64,000 nucleotides of DNA from Enterococcus sp. BWR-S5 (GCF_016745255.1 NZ_JADOEQ010000016.1:62001-126000); one strand, 5' to 3'; counted from the first letter of the stretch, positions 26,068 to 36,714 are shown. Numbers and translations: made by a program. Notes: generated by a model from the sequence alone, not told the origin.

Positions 26068-28494
26068 TTAAATGAAATTCATCGGTTCTGCGTCAATGGA
26101 GATTTTCAAGCCTTTAGCTGTTGCGGCTTGTGTGTCTGATAGTATCTTCTTCAGCATATTCTGCAGCTGAGGTTCATGTTTATATTTAATAATCATCTGA
26201 TAGTAGTAACGGTTCTTAATCCGCATAATCGCATTCGGCGTGGGTCCCAACAGAATACTCTGGTCAGATAACCCTTGCTGCAGTTCCTTCATAATAACGA
26301 ACATCTGCTTCGCCGCGACACTTTCCTCCGGATGGCTCGCCGTGATTTGAACAGTAAAGTAAAAGGGTGGGTAGTCTCCTCGATGACGAATTTGCATTTC
26401 CTTTTGGTAAAATGCCTCATATTGCTGCCCCTTTGCCAACTGAATCGCATAGTGCTCCGGATTGAAGGATTGAATGACAACTTCTCCCGGCTTCTCTGCC
26501 CGACCAGCTCGACCACTGACTTGAGTCAACAGTTGAAAGGTTCGTTCACTGGATCGGAAATCAGGAAGGTTCAATGCCGTATCCGCATTCAATACCCCCA
26601 CCAGCGTAACATTCGGAAAATCCAATCCCTTGGCAATCATCTGAGTGCCCAACAGAATATCGGCTTCCTGATTTTCAAAAGCAGATAAAATTCGCTCATG
26701 GGCACCTTTTCTTCGTGTCGTATCCACATCCATCCGCAGAACTCGACTTTCCGGAAATAGCGCCTTCAGTTCTTCCTCTACCTTTTGCGTTCCTGTACCA
26801 TAATAACGAATCTTATCGCTGTTACAATTGGGACAACGATGGGGAATCCCCTCTTCATGGCCGCAATAGTGGCACTTCATCGTCTTTGTATCCATATGAA
26901 GTGTCAATGAGATATCACAGTTGGGACACGGCAATACATACCCGCAGTCTCGGCACATCACAAAGGAGGAATAGCCTCTGCGGTTCAACAACAGAACACT
27001 CTGTTCCTTACGCGCCATGCGCTCCAATAATTTTTCCTGTAACAGAGCTGAAAAAGTCGAAACATTTTTCCGCTTTACCTCTTCACGCATATCGATTACG
27101 TCAATTTGCGGAAGGGAGGCTGAGCTATTTGCTCGTTGCGTCAGCAGTAAATGGTGATAGACCTTCTTTTGTGCTCGTGCTCTCGATTCCAATGAAGGTG
27201 TGGCACTTCCCAACACGACAGGACAGCCATGATAGGCTCCTCGCCAGATAGCCAAATCTCTCGAATGATAACGCGGTGTTTCCTCTTGCTTATAGCTGGC
27301 TTCATGCTCTTCATCAATGATGATTACACCCAGATTATCCAAAGGTGCAAAGATAGCCGAACGTGCCCCGACTACGACCTGCGCCTCTCCGCGTTCAATC
27401 TTGCGCCACTCATCATACTTCTCACCGTGAGAAAGTCCACTGTGGAGAACGGCGACTTGATCACCAAAGCGGCTCTTAAAACGCTGAACCATTTGCGGTG
27501 TCAGTGAAATTTCCGGCACCAGCATGATTGCTGATTTCTTTTGCCTTAAGCCCTCAGCAATTGTCTGCAGATAGACCTCTGTCTTCCCACTTCCTGTAAT
27601 TCCCTCCAACAGGTAGGTATCCGGTGTACTGGTTTCCATTGAATGAAGGATACTGTCCACCGCTGTCTGCTGTTCCTCGTTTAAGGCAAAGGGCATTGTT
27701 TTTTCAAACTGATGGTCTGCAAAGGGGTCACGATAGGTTTCTTTCTCCACGTAATGCAGCCAGCCCTTTTTCTCAGCATCGTTCAGCACAGCTGTACTAA
27801 AGCCTTTTTCCTTCATTTCTTTTACAGCAACCTGTTCTTTCGGTCCTAACGCTTGGAGAAGGTGCAGTAGCTCTTCTTTCTTTTTGGAGCCTTTACGCAA
27901 AGCCGTCAGCTCTTCTTCTAATCGTTCAAAGCTTAAGGACGCTTGAATATAGCGAATGACCTTCACCTTATTCTTCGTTTGTACCTCGTAACGAATGTCT
28001 ACCTTATGCTGCGCGCGCAGCTTCATCAACTGCGGGAGAATATTTCTAGTCTCCGCTTCCTCCCAAGAAATCTCCTCTAAGCCGGAAAATAAGTCATCTT
28101 GAAGGGTTTCGTCAATCTCATCCGTTAAAAAAATGTATTTATGATAGGCCGCCCGCATCACACTTGGCAGCATCGTCTGCAAACAAGTGATTTTGAAAGC
28201 AAACGTTTTCTCTTTCATATAATCAGCCAGTGCCAACATTTCTTCATTCAGTACAGGCTTCAAATCCAGCACTGAAATGATTTCTTTCCACTCATATTCA
28301 GCGGCCTCAACCGTCTGCTGATCCAATTGATCGAGCGCTGTGATAAAGCCCTGTACACGGCGATTGCCGAAAGGCACCTCTACCCGCATACCAACAGCAA
28401 TCTGCTCCGTTAACGTAGAAGGAATCAGATACGTAAACGGCTGATCAGTCTGCATCGCCGGAACATCTACGATTACTTGTGCAACTTTTTTCAT
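26068..28494 (-). CDS. priA: Primosomal protein N' (replication restart helicase PriA)
   Basis: Loads the replisome at stalled forks. 808 residues with an N-terminal 3'-end-binding domain (VDVPAMQTDQPFTYLIP), Walker A GITGSGKTEVYL, DEEH box, the zinc-binding cysteine cluster (CRDCGYVLPCPNCDISL, CHYCGHEEGIPHRCPNC), and helicase motifs V/VI (LGTQMIAKGLDFPNV, QVSGRAGRAEKPG). Intact. Confidence 0.97.
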   Translation of the reverse strand: MKKVAQVIVDVPAMQTDQPFTYLIPSTLTEQIAVGMRVEVPFGNRRVQGFITALDQLDQQTVEAAEYEWKEIISVLDLKPVLNEEMLALADYMKEKTFAFKITCLQTMLPSVMRAAYHKYIFLTDEIDETLQDDLFSGLEEISWEEAETRNILPQLMKLRAQHKVDIRYEVQTKNKVKVIRYIQASLSFERLEEELTALRKGSKKKEELLHLLQALGPKEQVAVKEMKEKGFSTAVLNDAEKKGWLHYVEKETYRDPFADHQFEKTMPFALNEEQQTAVDSILHSMETSTPDTYLLEGITGSGKTEVYLQTIAEGLRQKKSAIMLVPEISLTPQMVQRFKSRFGDQVAVLHSGLSHGEKYDEWRKIERGEAQVVVGARSAIFAPLDNLGVIIIDEEHEASYKQEETPRYHSRDLAIWRGAYHGCPVVLGSATPSLESRARAQKKVYHHLLLTQRANSSASLPQIDVIDMREEVKRKNVSTFSALLQEKLLERMARKEQSVLLLNRRGYSSFVMCRDCGYVLPCPNCDISLTLHMDTKTMKCHYCGHEEGIPHRCPNCNSDKIRYYGTGTQKVEEELKALFPESRVLRMDVDTTRRKGAHERILSAFENQEADILLGTQMIAKGLDFPNVTLVGVLNADTALNLPDFRSSERTFQLLTQVSGRAGRAEKPGEVVIQSFNPEHYAIQLAKGQQYEAFYQKEMQIRHRGDYPPFYFTVQITASHPEESVAAKQMFVIMKELQQGLSDQSILLGPTPNAIMRIKNRYYYQMIIKYKHEPQLQNMLKKILSDTQAATAKGLKISIDAEPMNFI

Positions 28495-28599
28495 ATCGAT
28501 CCTTCTTCCTTTCTTTTCTATGTATGAAAAATCTCTTTGCTTATTGTACTAAAGAATCCTGCATTTGTCTTGCTTCTCCGTTGACTTCCAAGGAATAGC

Positions 28600-28647
28600 C
28601 AAAAAGAGAATGGGACAGCCATCGAACCGACTTCTGCCCCACTCTCT
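28600..28647 (-). terminator. Terminator after rpoZ
   Basis: AAGAGAGTGGGGCAG / CTGTCCCATTCTCTT stem followed by TTTTTGG on the minus strand, separating gmk-rpoZ from priA. Confidence 0.75.
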
Positions 28648-28653
28648 TATCTC

Positions 28654-28959
28654 TTACAGTTTGCTTTCTTCACGAATGCGATCTTCCAGTTCTTTCTTTT
28701 CTTGATCCTTAATCATTCGCTGTTCTTCTTTTGCCATACGCAGGCGTTCACGTTTTTCTTCAGGATTTGGGTCGTTGATAACCAAGGCAGCATCAATTTC
28801 CTCCAATGCCTGTCCAACGCTTTTTACAGATTCAAAGCCTTCCAGCATCGGCTGTGCACCGGCTTCCAATTCATGTGCGCGTTTACTCGCCAGAATAACC
28901 AAAGAATATTTTGATGGAACTTCTTTCAATAATGAGTCAATAGATGGTTTTAGCATCAT
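28654..28959 (-). CDS. rpoZ: RNA polymerase omega subunit
   Basis: A 101-residue subunit that helps assemble RNA polymerase. [31 protein letters not shown] is characteristic (PS-I/D-L and KY-LV-AS-RARE-like segments). It follows gmk by 4 bp. Confidence 0.94.
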   Translation of the reverse strand: MMLKPSIDSLLKEVPSKYSLVILASKRAHELEAGAQPMLEGFESVKSVGQALEEIDAALVINDPNPEEKRERLRMAKEEQRMIKDQEKKELEDRIREESKL

Positions 28960-28963
28960 AAGG

Positions 28964-29882
<919 letters not shown>

Positions 29883-30416
29883 TTAATCCAGTTCTTGCTG
29901 ATCCTCATCGCTGAATCGTTGCTGAATGGCTGAAAGGATGGTTGCTGTTTTTGAAGGCAGCAGATAGTTCACACCAATGGCTACGCCCATACCGATAAAG
30001 CTGTCCACTACACGATTCAGCGCATATACATAGGAAGAATCCTCCGGAATCATAAAAACAATGGTTAGCAAGGTCGCTGTCGCACCAACGATTCCTTCTT
30101 GAAATCTGAATCTCACCAGTACTGTAATCATAACGACAATCGTTAGCGGAACAGCAATCAGCTGAACCAGGCCCGAATCGCCAAACAGTTCAAATAGAAA
30201 GATGACAAACACTGAGGTAAGCGCACCAATGGTATTCCCAGCTACGCGATGCTTCCCAAAGGTCAAGGTATTTACCATGTCTTCCCTCAACGTAAACACA
30301 GCTGTGATAGCAGAAACAACATAGGTTTCTCTGCGGAGTATCAAACTGATTAGAATACAAAGAAACACACTAATTCCAGTTTTTATTGTTCTAAGCCCAA
30401 TTTTAAATCCAAACAT
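29883..30416 (-). CDS. ArAE/FUSC-type membrane protein, short form
   Basis: 177 residues with about five or six hydrophobic helices (TIKTGISVFLCILISLILRRE, ITAVFTLREDMVNTLTFGKHRVAGNTIGAL), matching the N-terminal membrane domain of the aromatic acid exporter family (PF06081-like). The usual C-terminal soluble domain is missing, so it may be a short family form. The substrate is not known. Confidence 0.78.
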   Translation of the reverse strand: MFGFKIGLRTIKTGISVFLCILISLILRRETYVVSAITAVFTLREDMVNTLTFGKHRVAGNTIGALTSVFVIFLFELFGDSGLVQLIAVPLTIVVMITVLVRFRFQEGIVGATATLLTIVFMIPEDSSYVYALNRVVDSFIGMGVAIGVNYLLPSKTATILSAIQQRFSDEDQQELD

Positions 30417-30503
30417 TCATCACTTCTCCTAAAATAGCATCTCTTTCATTGTAGCACAAATAAGGAAGAAAACAGATGGTATCAAAAAAGAAGCACAAAC
30501 ATT

Positions 30504-30546
30504 ATAGAAAACAGCGGTTCATTCACACAACCGCTGTTTTCTATAA
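30504..30546 (-). terminator. Terminator after the GT8 gene
   Basis: GAAAACAGCGGTT/AACCGCTGTTTTC, a long near-perfect stem that starts 1-2 bp after the stop. Confidence 0.85.
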
Positions 30547-30547
30547 A

Positions 30548-32293
30548 TTATTCCACTTTTTTGCGAATCATGTTCGGACAGTCATAAGTTTTAACAAGAA
30601 ACTGCTTATAGGGAGGAAATGCCGTCAAGCCATAATATTTTTCATAATACTTTAGTGTCGGAGAATCAAATTCCGCATGCCAAGGCTTAACATGACCGGA
30701 ATAGTGGATAATTTTCGGGTCACGACGTGTTTCTTCGTACTCTTTTTCTCCTTGTGGCAATGGATGCTTTTTCGAGCCCTCCATAATGTAGCTTTGTGCA
30801 TTCCAACTGGGATGAAGCTGAAGCCATTGATTACATAGTACCGCATTCAGGGCATCTTGATCATGAAAACGCAGCTTCTCAGGATGATTTTCGATAAAGT
30901 TCAGCACTCTGAAAGTAATTTCTTTTTTCAGCCATGCTTCGACATTTATCAGCATGAAACCGGAATTGAAATAAAGCGCGGATTCGACCGGTAGCTTCAT
31001 CTTCTCTAAACGATGATGAAAGCCTGCATCCTCAACCGCTGCCAATAAATAATCCGATAAGTCAATCGTCCACAGCTCTGCAATATCTGTGACAGCAACC
31101 ATATCGCAATCCAGATACAACAATGTTTTGACTCCTGTATTTCGAAACAGCTCCGGAGCCACAATCCGAAAATAAGCAGTACGTGGAATACGGTCACTCT
31201 CTACTACATGAGAAAAACTGCTCATATCAACACGAAGAAACTCCACCTTTGCACGATAGCTGGCCATACTTTGGCGCAACAGCTGTTTGTTCCTTTCGCT
31301 AATTTCATCTTCAATAATATAGAAGGAAAAACGCGACATAGGCTCATGTGTATTCTCTAAAATAGATAGAAAAAGCGTTGTTAAATGTGGCATAAAAGCA
31401 TCATTACAGCAGGAAACAATGGTGATTGCTTCATCATTCATTGAAGCCGCCTCCTTTTTAGGGTCTGCGAAGGGCGTTTCTGCCAACTTTTCCATATACA
31501 GCTGCTGATAGGGATGATTTTTCAAGGTATTCCATGGCTTGTCATGTCCCGTAAAGTGAACAATCGCCGGGCTCATATTTCCTTCCCTGTATAGTTGTTC
31601 ATAGTCCTTTGTAGGTGCAGGGTGTCGTTCAAAAATTAATGAAGTCTGCATATTCCATTTAGGATGAAGCGGTGCCCAATGCTCATACAGAACCGCATTT
31701 AATGCGTCTTGATCGTGATAGAGAATACGATCGCCATGCTCTGTTAGAAAAGCCAGTGCCTTTTCGGTTATTTGGTGTTCGTTCCACTTTTGCAAATCAA
31801 CCACCATTACGCCGGAATTAAAATAATAATCCGTCGAATGAATGCCCAACCGTTTTAGCGCCTTCGTCTGCCCGGGATCAATTACCGCACCAATTATTTT
31901 GCCATGCAATGGGCTGTTATACAGCTCTCGAATATCTGCCAAAATCAAAGTATCTGCATCTATATAAAGAATTTTTCGATAGCTGTAGTCCTTGAGCAGC
32001 TTGGGTAGAGAAAGTCTAAAGTAAGCGGTCGTCGTAATATGATCGCTGACTAAAAAATTCTCATATTGATGTCTGTCAACAGGTATAAACTCAATCGTTG
32101 CTTGGTTGGAATGAAGCTTCACCGTTTGCTGAAGAAGTCCTTTGCTTTTCTGCGAAATATGGTCATCCAATATGTAAAAATCAATCTCAGTGTCCGGAGA
32201 GGTATTCTCCAATAAAGAAGTGATCATTACACATAGAAATGGTGCATAATGTTCATCAGAAGCACTTACAACAGGTATTTTTTCAATGGTCAT
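30548..32293 (-). CDS. Tandem glycosyltransferase family 8 protein
   Basis: 581 residues made of two full GT8 domains: residues about 1-275 (VSASDEHYAPFLCVMITSLLEN; DxD at 112-114 DAD; YFNSGVMVVDLQKW; HDQDALNAVL) and about 288-565 (VSCCNDAFMPHLTTLFLSILEN; DCD at 395-397; YFNSGFMLINVEAW; HDQDALNAVL; HYSGHVKPW). GT8 enzymes retain anomeric configuration and use UDP-sugars; in Gram-positives they often build glycans on surface proteins or teichoic acids. Both domains keep the DxD metal site, so both may be active. No polysaccharide cluster is adjacent. Confidence 0.93.
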   Translation of the reverse strand: MTIEKIPVVSASDEHYAPFLCVMITSLLENTSPDTEIDFYILDDHISQKSKGLLQQTVKLHSNQATIEFIPVDRHQYENFLVSDHITTTAYFRLSLPKLLKDYSYRKILYIDADTLILADIRELYNSPLHGKIIGAVIDPGQTKALKRLGIHSTDYYFNSGVMVVDLQKWNEHQITEKALAFLTEHGDRILYHDQDALNAVLYEHWAPLHPKWNMQTSLIFERHPAPTKDYEQLYREGNMSPAIVHFTGHDKPWNTLKNHPYQQLYMEKLAETPFADPKKEAASMNDEAITIVSCCNDAFMPHLTTLFLSILENTHEPMSRFSFYIIEDEISERNKQLLRQSMASYRAKVEFLRVDMSSFSHVVESDRIPRTAYFRIVAPELFRNTGVKTLLYLDCDMVAVTDIAELWTIDLSDYLLAAVEDAGFHHRLEKMKLPVESALYFNSGFMLINVEAWLKKEITFRVLNFIENHPEKLRFHDQDALNAVLCNQWLQLHPSWNAQSYIMEGSKKHPLPQGEKEYEETRRDPKIIHYSGHVKPWHAEFDSPTLKYYEKYYGLTAFPPYKQFLVKTYDCPNMIRKKVE

Positions 32294-32533
32294 GTATGAT
32301 CTCCCCTTTCTTTAGATTCAGATTAGAACTAAATGAGGTATTTTTCAAAAAAAACGCTCTTTAAAAAAAGAAAGGCTCGTCTATTTAGAAGAAATTAGAA
32401 CAATAAAATTTTTAAAAACAGCGAACTCAATAAATTGTACTTGTTACCACTCTACCGGAAGGCTATAGTTGAAGTACTATAGAATGACAAGCTCAATTGA
32501 TAGCCATATGCCAACAAGAAAGAGGTGTTTTTA

Positions 32534-33436
32534 TTGGATACAGCATTGAAACTGCGCATCGCTCATGAAAAAAAGGACATTCTTGATACGAATCAAATCA
32601 ACCAATGGCTTCAAGAATCAGTCTTGGTTAAAAAACTGACTGAACAGCCTGTGTCAGCGAACGGGCTGGCAAATTTATTTACCCTAGTTGGATTGGCTGA
32701 AATTCCCTACGCAGAGCGTTTGGATCGCACGCAAGAGCTGATTGACTATGTAGAAACCAACCTAGCCACTACAGAAGGATTTTCGTATACGGGGAACATC
32801 GACCATATCGTTCCTTGTTATAACGCGATGCTATTAGAAGCCTACGCTCGCTTAGGCTTAAGTCATTACGCTTCTGCTCAGCAGGCATTAAGCTGGATAA
32901 AGCACTACCAGCTATTCGAACGAAACCAAAAAACAGCTTGGGCTGGAAAGGGCATCAAAAAACATGGTGGCTGCCTAAATGCAGTACCCTGCTACATTGG
33001 GATTGGAAAAACAGTCCGTGCACTAATCACTTGGCAGGAATACCAAAAATCAGCTGATCCTGAAGTAGACCAGCTGATTAAACAAGGTATTGCGTATATG
33101 TTGAAGCATCGTTTCTTTTTGCGTTTATCTAATGATACCCCCATCAGCAAGCATATCACCTCTTCTGCCTTTCCCCAGAGCTACTTTCTCAGTCTGACGG
33201 ACTTGGTTTATATTGCCGGAAAAGGCGGTGTATTGCTGGAAGAGAACACCCAACTCCTCATCGAGCTATTGACGGAAAAACAGGTGCAGCCTAAGCAATG
33301 GAAACTGGAGCACATTTACTCTTATAAAGGCTACACTAGCTTTGAAACACGACGTAAACCTTCTGAGTGGTTATCGACACTGTATCCGTTATGGTTGGCT
33401 GGTACAGAAATAAAGGGGGACGCTCCTTCTCTGTGA
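32534..33436 (+). CDS. Alpha/alpha-toroid-like protein (terpenoid cyclase/prenyltransferase-like fold), function unknown
   Basis: About 300 residues, helical, single plus-strand gene. Segments YVETNLATTEGF, IDHIVPCYNAMLLEAYARLGLSHY, QQALSWIKHYQLF, GGCLNAVPCYIGIGKTVRAL and RKPSEWLSTLYPLWL resemble the repeats of squalene-cyclase/prenyltransferase toroids found in uncharacterised bacterial proteins. No DCTAE or DxDD motif is seen, so a cyclase activity is not claimed. Start TTG 32534 fits AGAGGTG at good spacing; a GTG at 32525 lies inside that site. Confidence 0.55.
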   Translation: MDTALKLRIAHEKKDILDTNQINQWLQESVLVKKLTEQPVSANGLANLFTLVGLAEIPYAERLDRTQELIDYVETNLATTEGFSYTGNIDHIVPCYNAMLLEAYARLGLSHYASAQQALSWIKHYQLFERNQKTAWAGKGIKKHGGCLNAVPCYIGIGKTVRALITWQEYQKSADPEVDQLIKQGIAYMLKHRFFLRLSNDTPISKHITSSAFPQSYFLSLTDLVYIAGKGGVLLEENTQLLIELLTEKQVQPKQWKLEHIYSYKGYTSFETRRKPSEWLSTLYPLWLAGTEIKGDAPSL

Positions 33437-33501
33437 ACAAAAGAAACAGAGCATAGCTAGATGCACTATTTCAAGTTTACAATTTATATTCTGAGGACTT
33501 G

Positions 33502-33534
33502 GCAACGTATGAAAAATAAAGTTTCATACGTTGC
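33502..33534. repeat. Perfect 13-bp inverted repeat
   Basis: GCAACGTATGAAA / TTTCATACGTTGC with a 7-base loop between convergent genes. It lacks a T tract, so it is either a weak terminator for both or a binding site. Confidence 0.6.
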
Positions 33535-33544
33535 ACTTCCTTCT

Positions 33545-34297
33545 TTAGACTGCATCCTCCAGCTCTATACGGTAATGGACATTCCCATACATGGCAAATA
33601 CACGAAAACCGCCTATACCATCCTTTTCCGGCATAGCGCTATATTGATAGCCCCCGCCTATTCCTAAAACATCCTCTTGTTGCCCAAACTTTTGAATGGC
33701 ACGATTCAACTGCTTTATATCATAATCTTCTCCAATAAACTCCTTAAGTTTCGCTAGAATCAGTTCACTTTTACCATGCGGCATGTCATGCTCAGACTCA
33801 ATTTTCACATCAACTATTCGTTTATTCATAACTGCGACCCCTTCCTTTTCTATACGAAGCTTGCGCTTCTTAAATATTTTTCTTTTCGCATAATAATATC
33901 GACCTTTACCTGGAATATTTATGCTGGTAATCTGACCGCCTTCACTGGAAAAATGAATGGTAACATCTTCTTGCTTAACAGCTTCAGAATAAAGCGTGCT
34001 AAGGAAATTCCGACATTTAATCTCAGATGTACAACCTCTATAAAAATCAATCTCTGTATCCTTTTCACACCAGACTACCCATTTCGTTGCTTCGTCTTCT
34101 GTCATTCCGGTTAAATGCTCCATGCCCTCACGGGTAATAATATATGCTGTACCAAACAATCGAATGCTGCCTTTTAAAAAATACTCAGGGTGTGTGTTGT
34201 ATTCGCGTCTTACATAGTTCTTGTTATATCCCCATCTTTCACTTGCCTCAGTCGCCAGCATAATATCCAATTCGTCTAAATTCACATGTTTTTCCAT
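33545..34297 (-). CDS. HTH-type DNA-binding protein of unknown function
   Basis: About 250 residues from ATG 34297 (GAGGAAAAAT upstream; the longer frame to 34357 is not supported). The N-terminal ~50 residues look like a helix-turn-helix (LATEASERWGYNKNYVRREY ... GTAYIITREGMEHLTG). The rest (FRGCTSEIKCRNFL-like region, the basic stretch KRKIFKKRKLRIEK) is not recognised. No linked target gene is evident. Confidence 0.6.
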   Translation of the reverse strand: MEKHVNLDELDIMLATEASERWGYNKNYVRREYNTHPEYFLKGSIRLFGTAYIITREGMEHLTGMTEDEATKWVVWCEKDTEIDFYRGCTSEIKCRNFLSTLYSEAVKQEDVTIHFSSEGGQITSINIPGKGRYYYAKRKIFKKRKLRIEKEGVAVMNKRIVDVKIESEHDMPHGKSELILAKLKEFIGEDYDIKQLNRAIQKFGQQEDVLGIGGGYQYSAMPEKDGIGGFRVFAMYGNVHYRIELEDAV

Positions 34298-34439
34298 ATT
34301 TTTCCTCGCTTTATTTGTTAATTTGCTTTGTCTTATATCCATATTCAAACATACCAATACTATGAGAGTTGTTTTATATCACGGTTTATTTCTCTTTTTG
34401 TCTAATTTTCGGTTACCAATTTAGTATTTTATTCCTTCG

Positions 34440-34478
34440 TACTACCTAGTACGCATCCTAATTATATACTAGGTAGTA
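34440..34478. promoter_or_regulatory. Two TACTAnnTAGTA palindromes (probable operator pair)
   Basis: TACTACCTAGTA at 34440-34451 and TACTAGGTAGTA at 34467-34478, centres 27 bp apart, together forming a 13-bp inverted repeat. They lie in the 307-bp divergent gap between the HTH gene and the APH-like gene. Sites of this form recall PadR-type operators, but no PadR gene is in the window. Confidence 0.65.
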
Positions 34479-34604
34479 CATAAAAACAACCATTCTTTTA
34501 CTCAACTAGAGTTGTCAAATTAAGCACAACATTTCCTCAAAATATTTTGTTAGAATAGAGAAAAGGGTAGTATGTTTCGAAGAAAAATAAAGGGGGAAAT
34601 AGTA

Positions 34605-35405
34605 TTGAATGATTTTGAAAAAGGAAATATGTCGACAATAACTAAAAAGGGAAACACTCTTTATAAGTCTAAACCCTATAACAGTCAAACTATGAAACGT
34701 TTCCTAAATTACATGGAACCTTATAACTTGAATATTCCTAAATATTTGGGAGAAACGTCTGACAAAATACATTTATCTTATGTAAAAGGAAACAGTATTC
34801 ATAGTGATGCTGCCAATATCCCGTTTGAGAAAAAGGTAATTATGATTAGTAGTGCTGCCAAGATTTTAGCAACATTTCATAGCGCTACAGAAAATTTTCC
34901 GATTTTAGAGGAAGACCAGTACTTCCTTAGCTATAATGGTTCTCTTGAAATAGATGTTATTTGTCATAATGATTTCGCACCCTACAACTTAACTTTTGAA
35001 GCGTTTGAAGCAGTGGGAATTATTGATTTTGATACAATCTGTCCAGCACCAAGAGAATGGGACATTGCTTATGCTTTATATAGATTTATTTTGATTGATA
35101 CAAATATAGAGAATGAGTATCGGGAGTTAATTAAACTATTTCTTAAAGCGTACGATTATACAAAGGACACAGACTTTTTCCCTATAGTAATTGAAAGAAT
35201 TCAAGCATTGGTTCGCCTGTTTGATGATGAAATAAGTAAAAATAATCAGCGCTTTATTGAGATGGAGCGAAACGGGCATAAGAAATTTTATATAGAAGAA
35301 ATTCAACGTATTAATATTATTTGGGCTAACTATAACGATAGTTGGTTGTCTCATCGAAATAAGTTTAATGACTTATCAGAAAATAGTTCATATGGTGTTT
35401 TATGA
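34605..35405 (+). CDS. Aminoglycoside/choline-kinase-like phosphotransferase
   Basis: A protein-kinase-like fold small-molecule kinase. The Brenner-type motif CHNDFAPYN and downstream GIIDFDTICPAPREWDIAYALYR (metal Asp) are clear. The substrate is unknown; family members phosphorylate aminoglycosides, choline and other alcohols. TTG 34605 follows AGGGGG at good spacing and matches the MNDFEKGNMS start typical of the family; an in-frame ATG at 34572 is the alternative. The gene may be under control of the palindrome pair upstream. DNA is AT-rich compared with its neighbours. Confidence 0.8.
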   Translation: MNDFEKGNMSTITKKGNTLYKSKPYNSQTMKRFLNYMEPYNLNIPKYLGETSDKIHLSYVKGNSIHSDAANIPFEKKVIMISSAAKILATFHSATENFPILEEDQYFLSYNGSLEIDVICHNDFAPYNLTFEAFEAVGIIDFDTICPAPREWDIAYALYRFILIDTNIENEYRELIKLFLKAYDYTKDTDFFPIVIERIQALVRLFDDEISKNNQRFIEMERNGHKKFYIEEIQRINIIWANYNDSWLSHRNKFNDLSENSSYGVL

Positions 35406-35410
35406 TTCAC

Positions 35411-35466
35411 AAAAAAACCTAGTCAAACACTGCGAAGGAATCATTCCTTGGTGTTTGACTAGGTTT
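35411..35466. terminator. Bidirectional terminator
   Basis: Long stem AAACCTAGTCAAACAC / GTGTTTGACTAGGTTT between the convergent APH-like and 98-residue genes, with A and T runs at its ends. Confidence 0.9.
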
Positions 35467-35471
35467 CATTT

Positions 35472-35759
35472 TTAAAATCCCATATTGGACAATGTGTTGA
35501 CGACACCCATTAGTTCATCATGGCGCTTTATCTGCTTTTCTGCTGGTCCATCTACCTCTTCTACATCGATACGAACGATGTATTTTCGGTTCATCTGCAC
35601 GAATTTATCCTCGTTAATCCGAATGTTCAAATACTCTTCAGTATACGAATCACAAGCATCCTGCCAGATGTCAAACGCTGCTTTTTCAGATGGAATTTCT
35701 CTTTTAATAACAGATTTACCACTTAACTCATGGAATGTTACATCATAATACTTTGCCAT
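35472..35759 (-). CDS. Conserved-looking hypothetical protein
   Basis: 95 residues (MAKYYDVTFHELSGKSVIKR to TLSNMGF), mixed alpha/beta, acidic, cytoplasmic. ATG 35759 follows AGAGGTGAG; a longer GTG start at 35768 is possible. I do not recognise the family. It ends at a strong terminator and lies 70 bp after yicC, without apparent operon partners. Confidence 0.6.
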   Translation of the reverse strand: MAKYYDVTFHELSGKSVIKREIPSEKAAFDIWQDACDSYTEEYLNIRINEDKFVQMNRKYIVRIDVEEVDGPAEKQIKRHDELMGVVNTLSNMGF

Positions 35760-35829
35760 TCTGCTCACCTCTTCATCAGTCTACATACTCATTATAGTCT
35801 TAAAAGAGAAAATGGTGAAAAAATAACCC

Positions 35830-36714
35830 TTATTCTACATTTTGAATCTGTTCACGGATTTTTTCCAGAATCGTCTTCAATTGAACAACATAGTTTTTGA
35901 TTTCAATTGGGCTGGACTTGGAACCGATGGTGTTTACTTCCCGATTCATTTCCTGTATCAGAAAATCCAGCTCTCGACCTACCGGAGCTGACTGAGTCAA
36001 CAGCTGACTCAGCTTATCAATGTGTATCAACAGCCGATCAAGTTCTTCATGGATATCGCCTTTTTCCAGAAGAATCGCCATCTCCGTCAGCAAACGTGTC
36101 TCATCCACATGGGCAGACAGCCACTCCTTCAGCTTTGCTTCAAATCTTTCTTTATAATCAGCCTCATAGAGCTCGGTAAAAGAAATCAGCTTCTGTACTT
36201 TAGTTGAAAAATCTTGACTATACTCAAGCAGTACCTGTCTAATTTTCTCACCTTCTTGCTGTCGGCTGTCATCAACCTTCTCCACCGCTGTCTCGATAGC
36301 CTTCAAAAGCAACGCTTCCAGCTGCGTATCGTCTGTTTTTTCTTCAACTACCTCCACGAAATCCGCATTGTTCAATAATTGATTCACACTAGCCGTCGGA
36401 TCAAATTGTTCAATGGCGTAATTATCCACCAGCTCGGTCTCCATATTTTGCAGCAGTTGATGAATTAACGACCAATGAATATGAACGGTTTTATTGCCTT
36501 CACCGCTTTTTTGCAGATTGACATAAACCTCTACTCGGCCTCGTTGCAGCTTTTCCTTGATAAGTTGGCGAATCGCCAATTCATAAGGGTTTGCCTCTTT
36601 TGGCATTCGCAGCTGCATATCCAAAAAGCGGTGATTGACCGTCTTAATCTCCACATCAATCTGATAGGTCTCATGCTGCAGTACTTCTTTTCCAAATCCA
36701 GTCATACTTTTCAT
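35830..36714 (-). CDS. YicC/YloC-family endoribonuclease
   Basis: 294 residues. MKSMTGFGKEVLQHETYQIDVEIKTVNHR and the C-terminal GRELDFLIQEMNREVNTIGSKS are the family signatures. YicC-type proteins are reported as endoribonucleases that help turn over small RNAs/mRNA. In many Firmicutes this gene is next to gmk; here it is about 6 kb away from it, so the local order has been broken by accessory genes. Confidence 0.92.
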   Translation of the reverse strand: MKSMTGFGKEVLQHETYQIDVEIKTVNHRFLDMQLRMPKEANPYELAIRQLIKEKLQRGRVEVYVNLQKSGEGNKTVHIHWSLIHQLLQNMETELVDNYAIEQFDPTASVNQLLNNADFVEVVEEKTDDTQLEALLLKAIETAVEKVDDSRQQEGEKIRQVLLEYSQDFSTKVQKLISFTELYEADYKERFEAKLKEWLSAHVDETRLLTEMAILLEKGDIHEELDRLLIHIDKLSQLLTQSAPVGRELDFLIQEMNREVNTIGSKSSPIEIKNYVVQLKTILEKIREQIQNVE

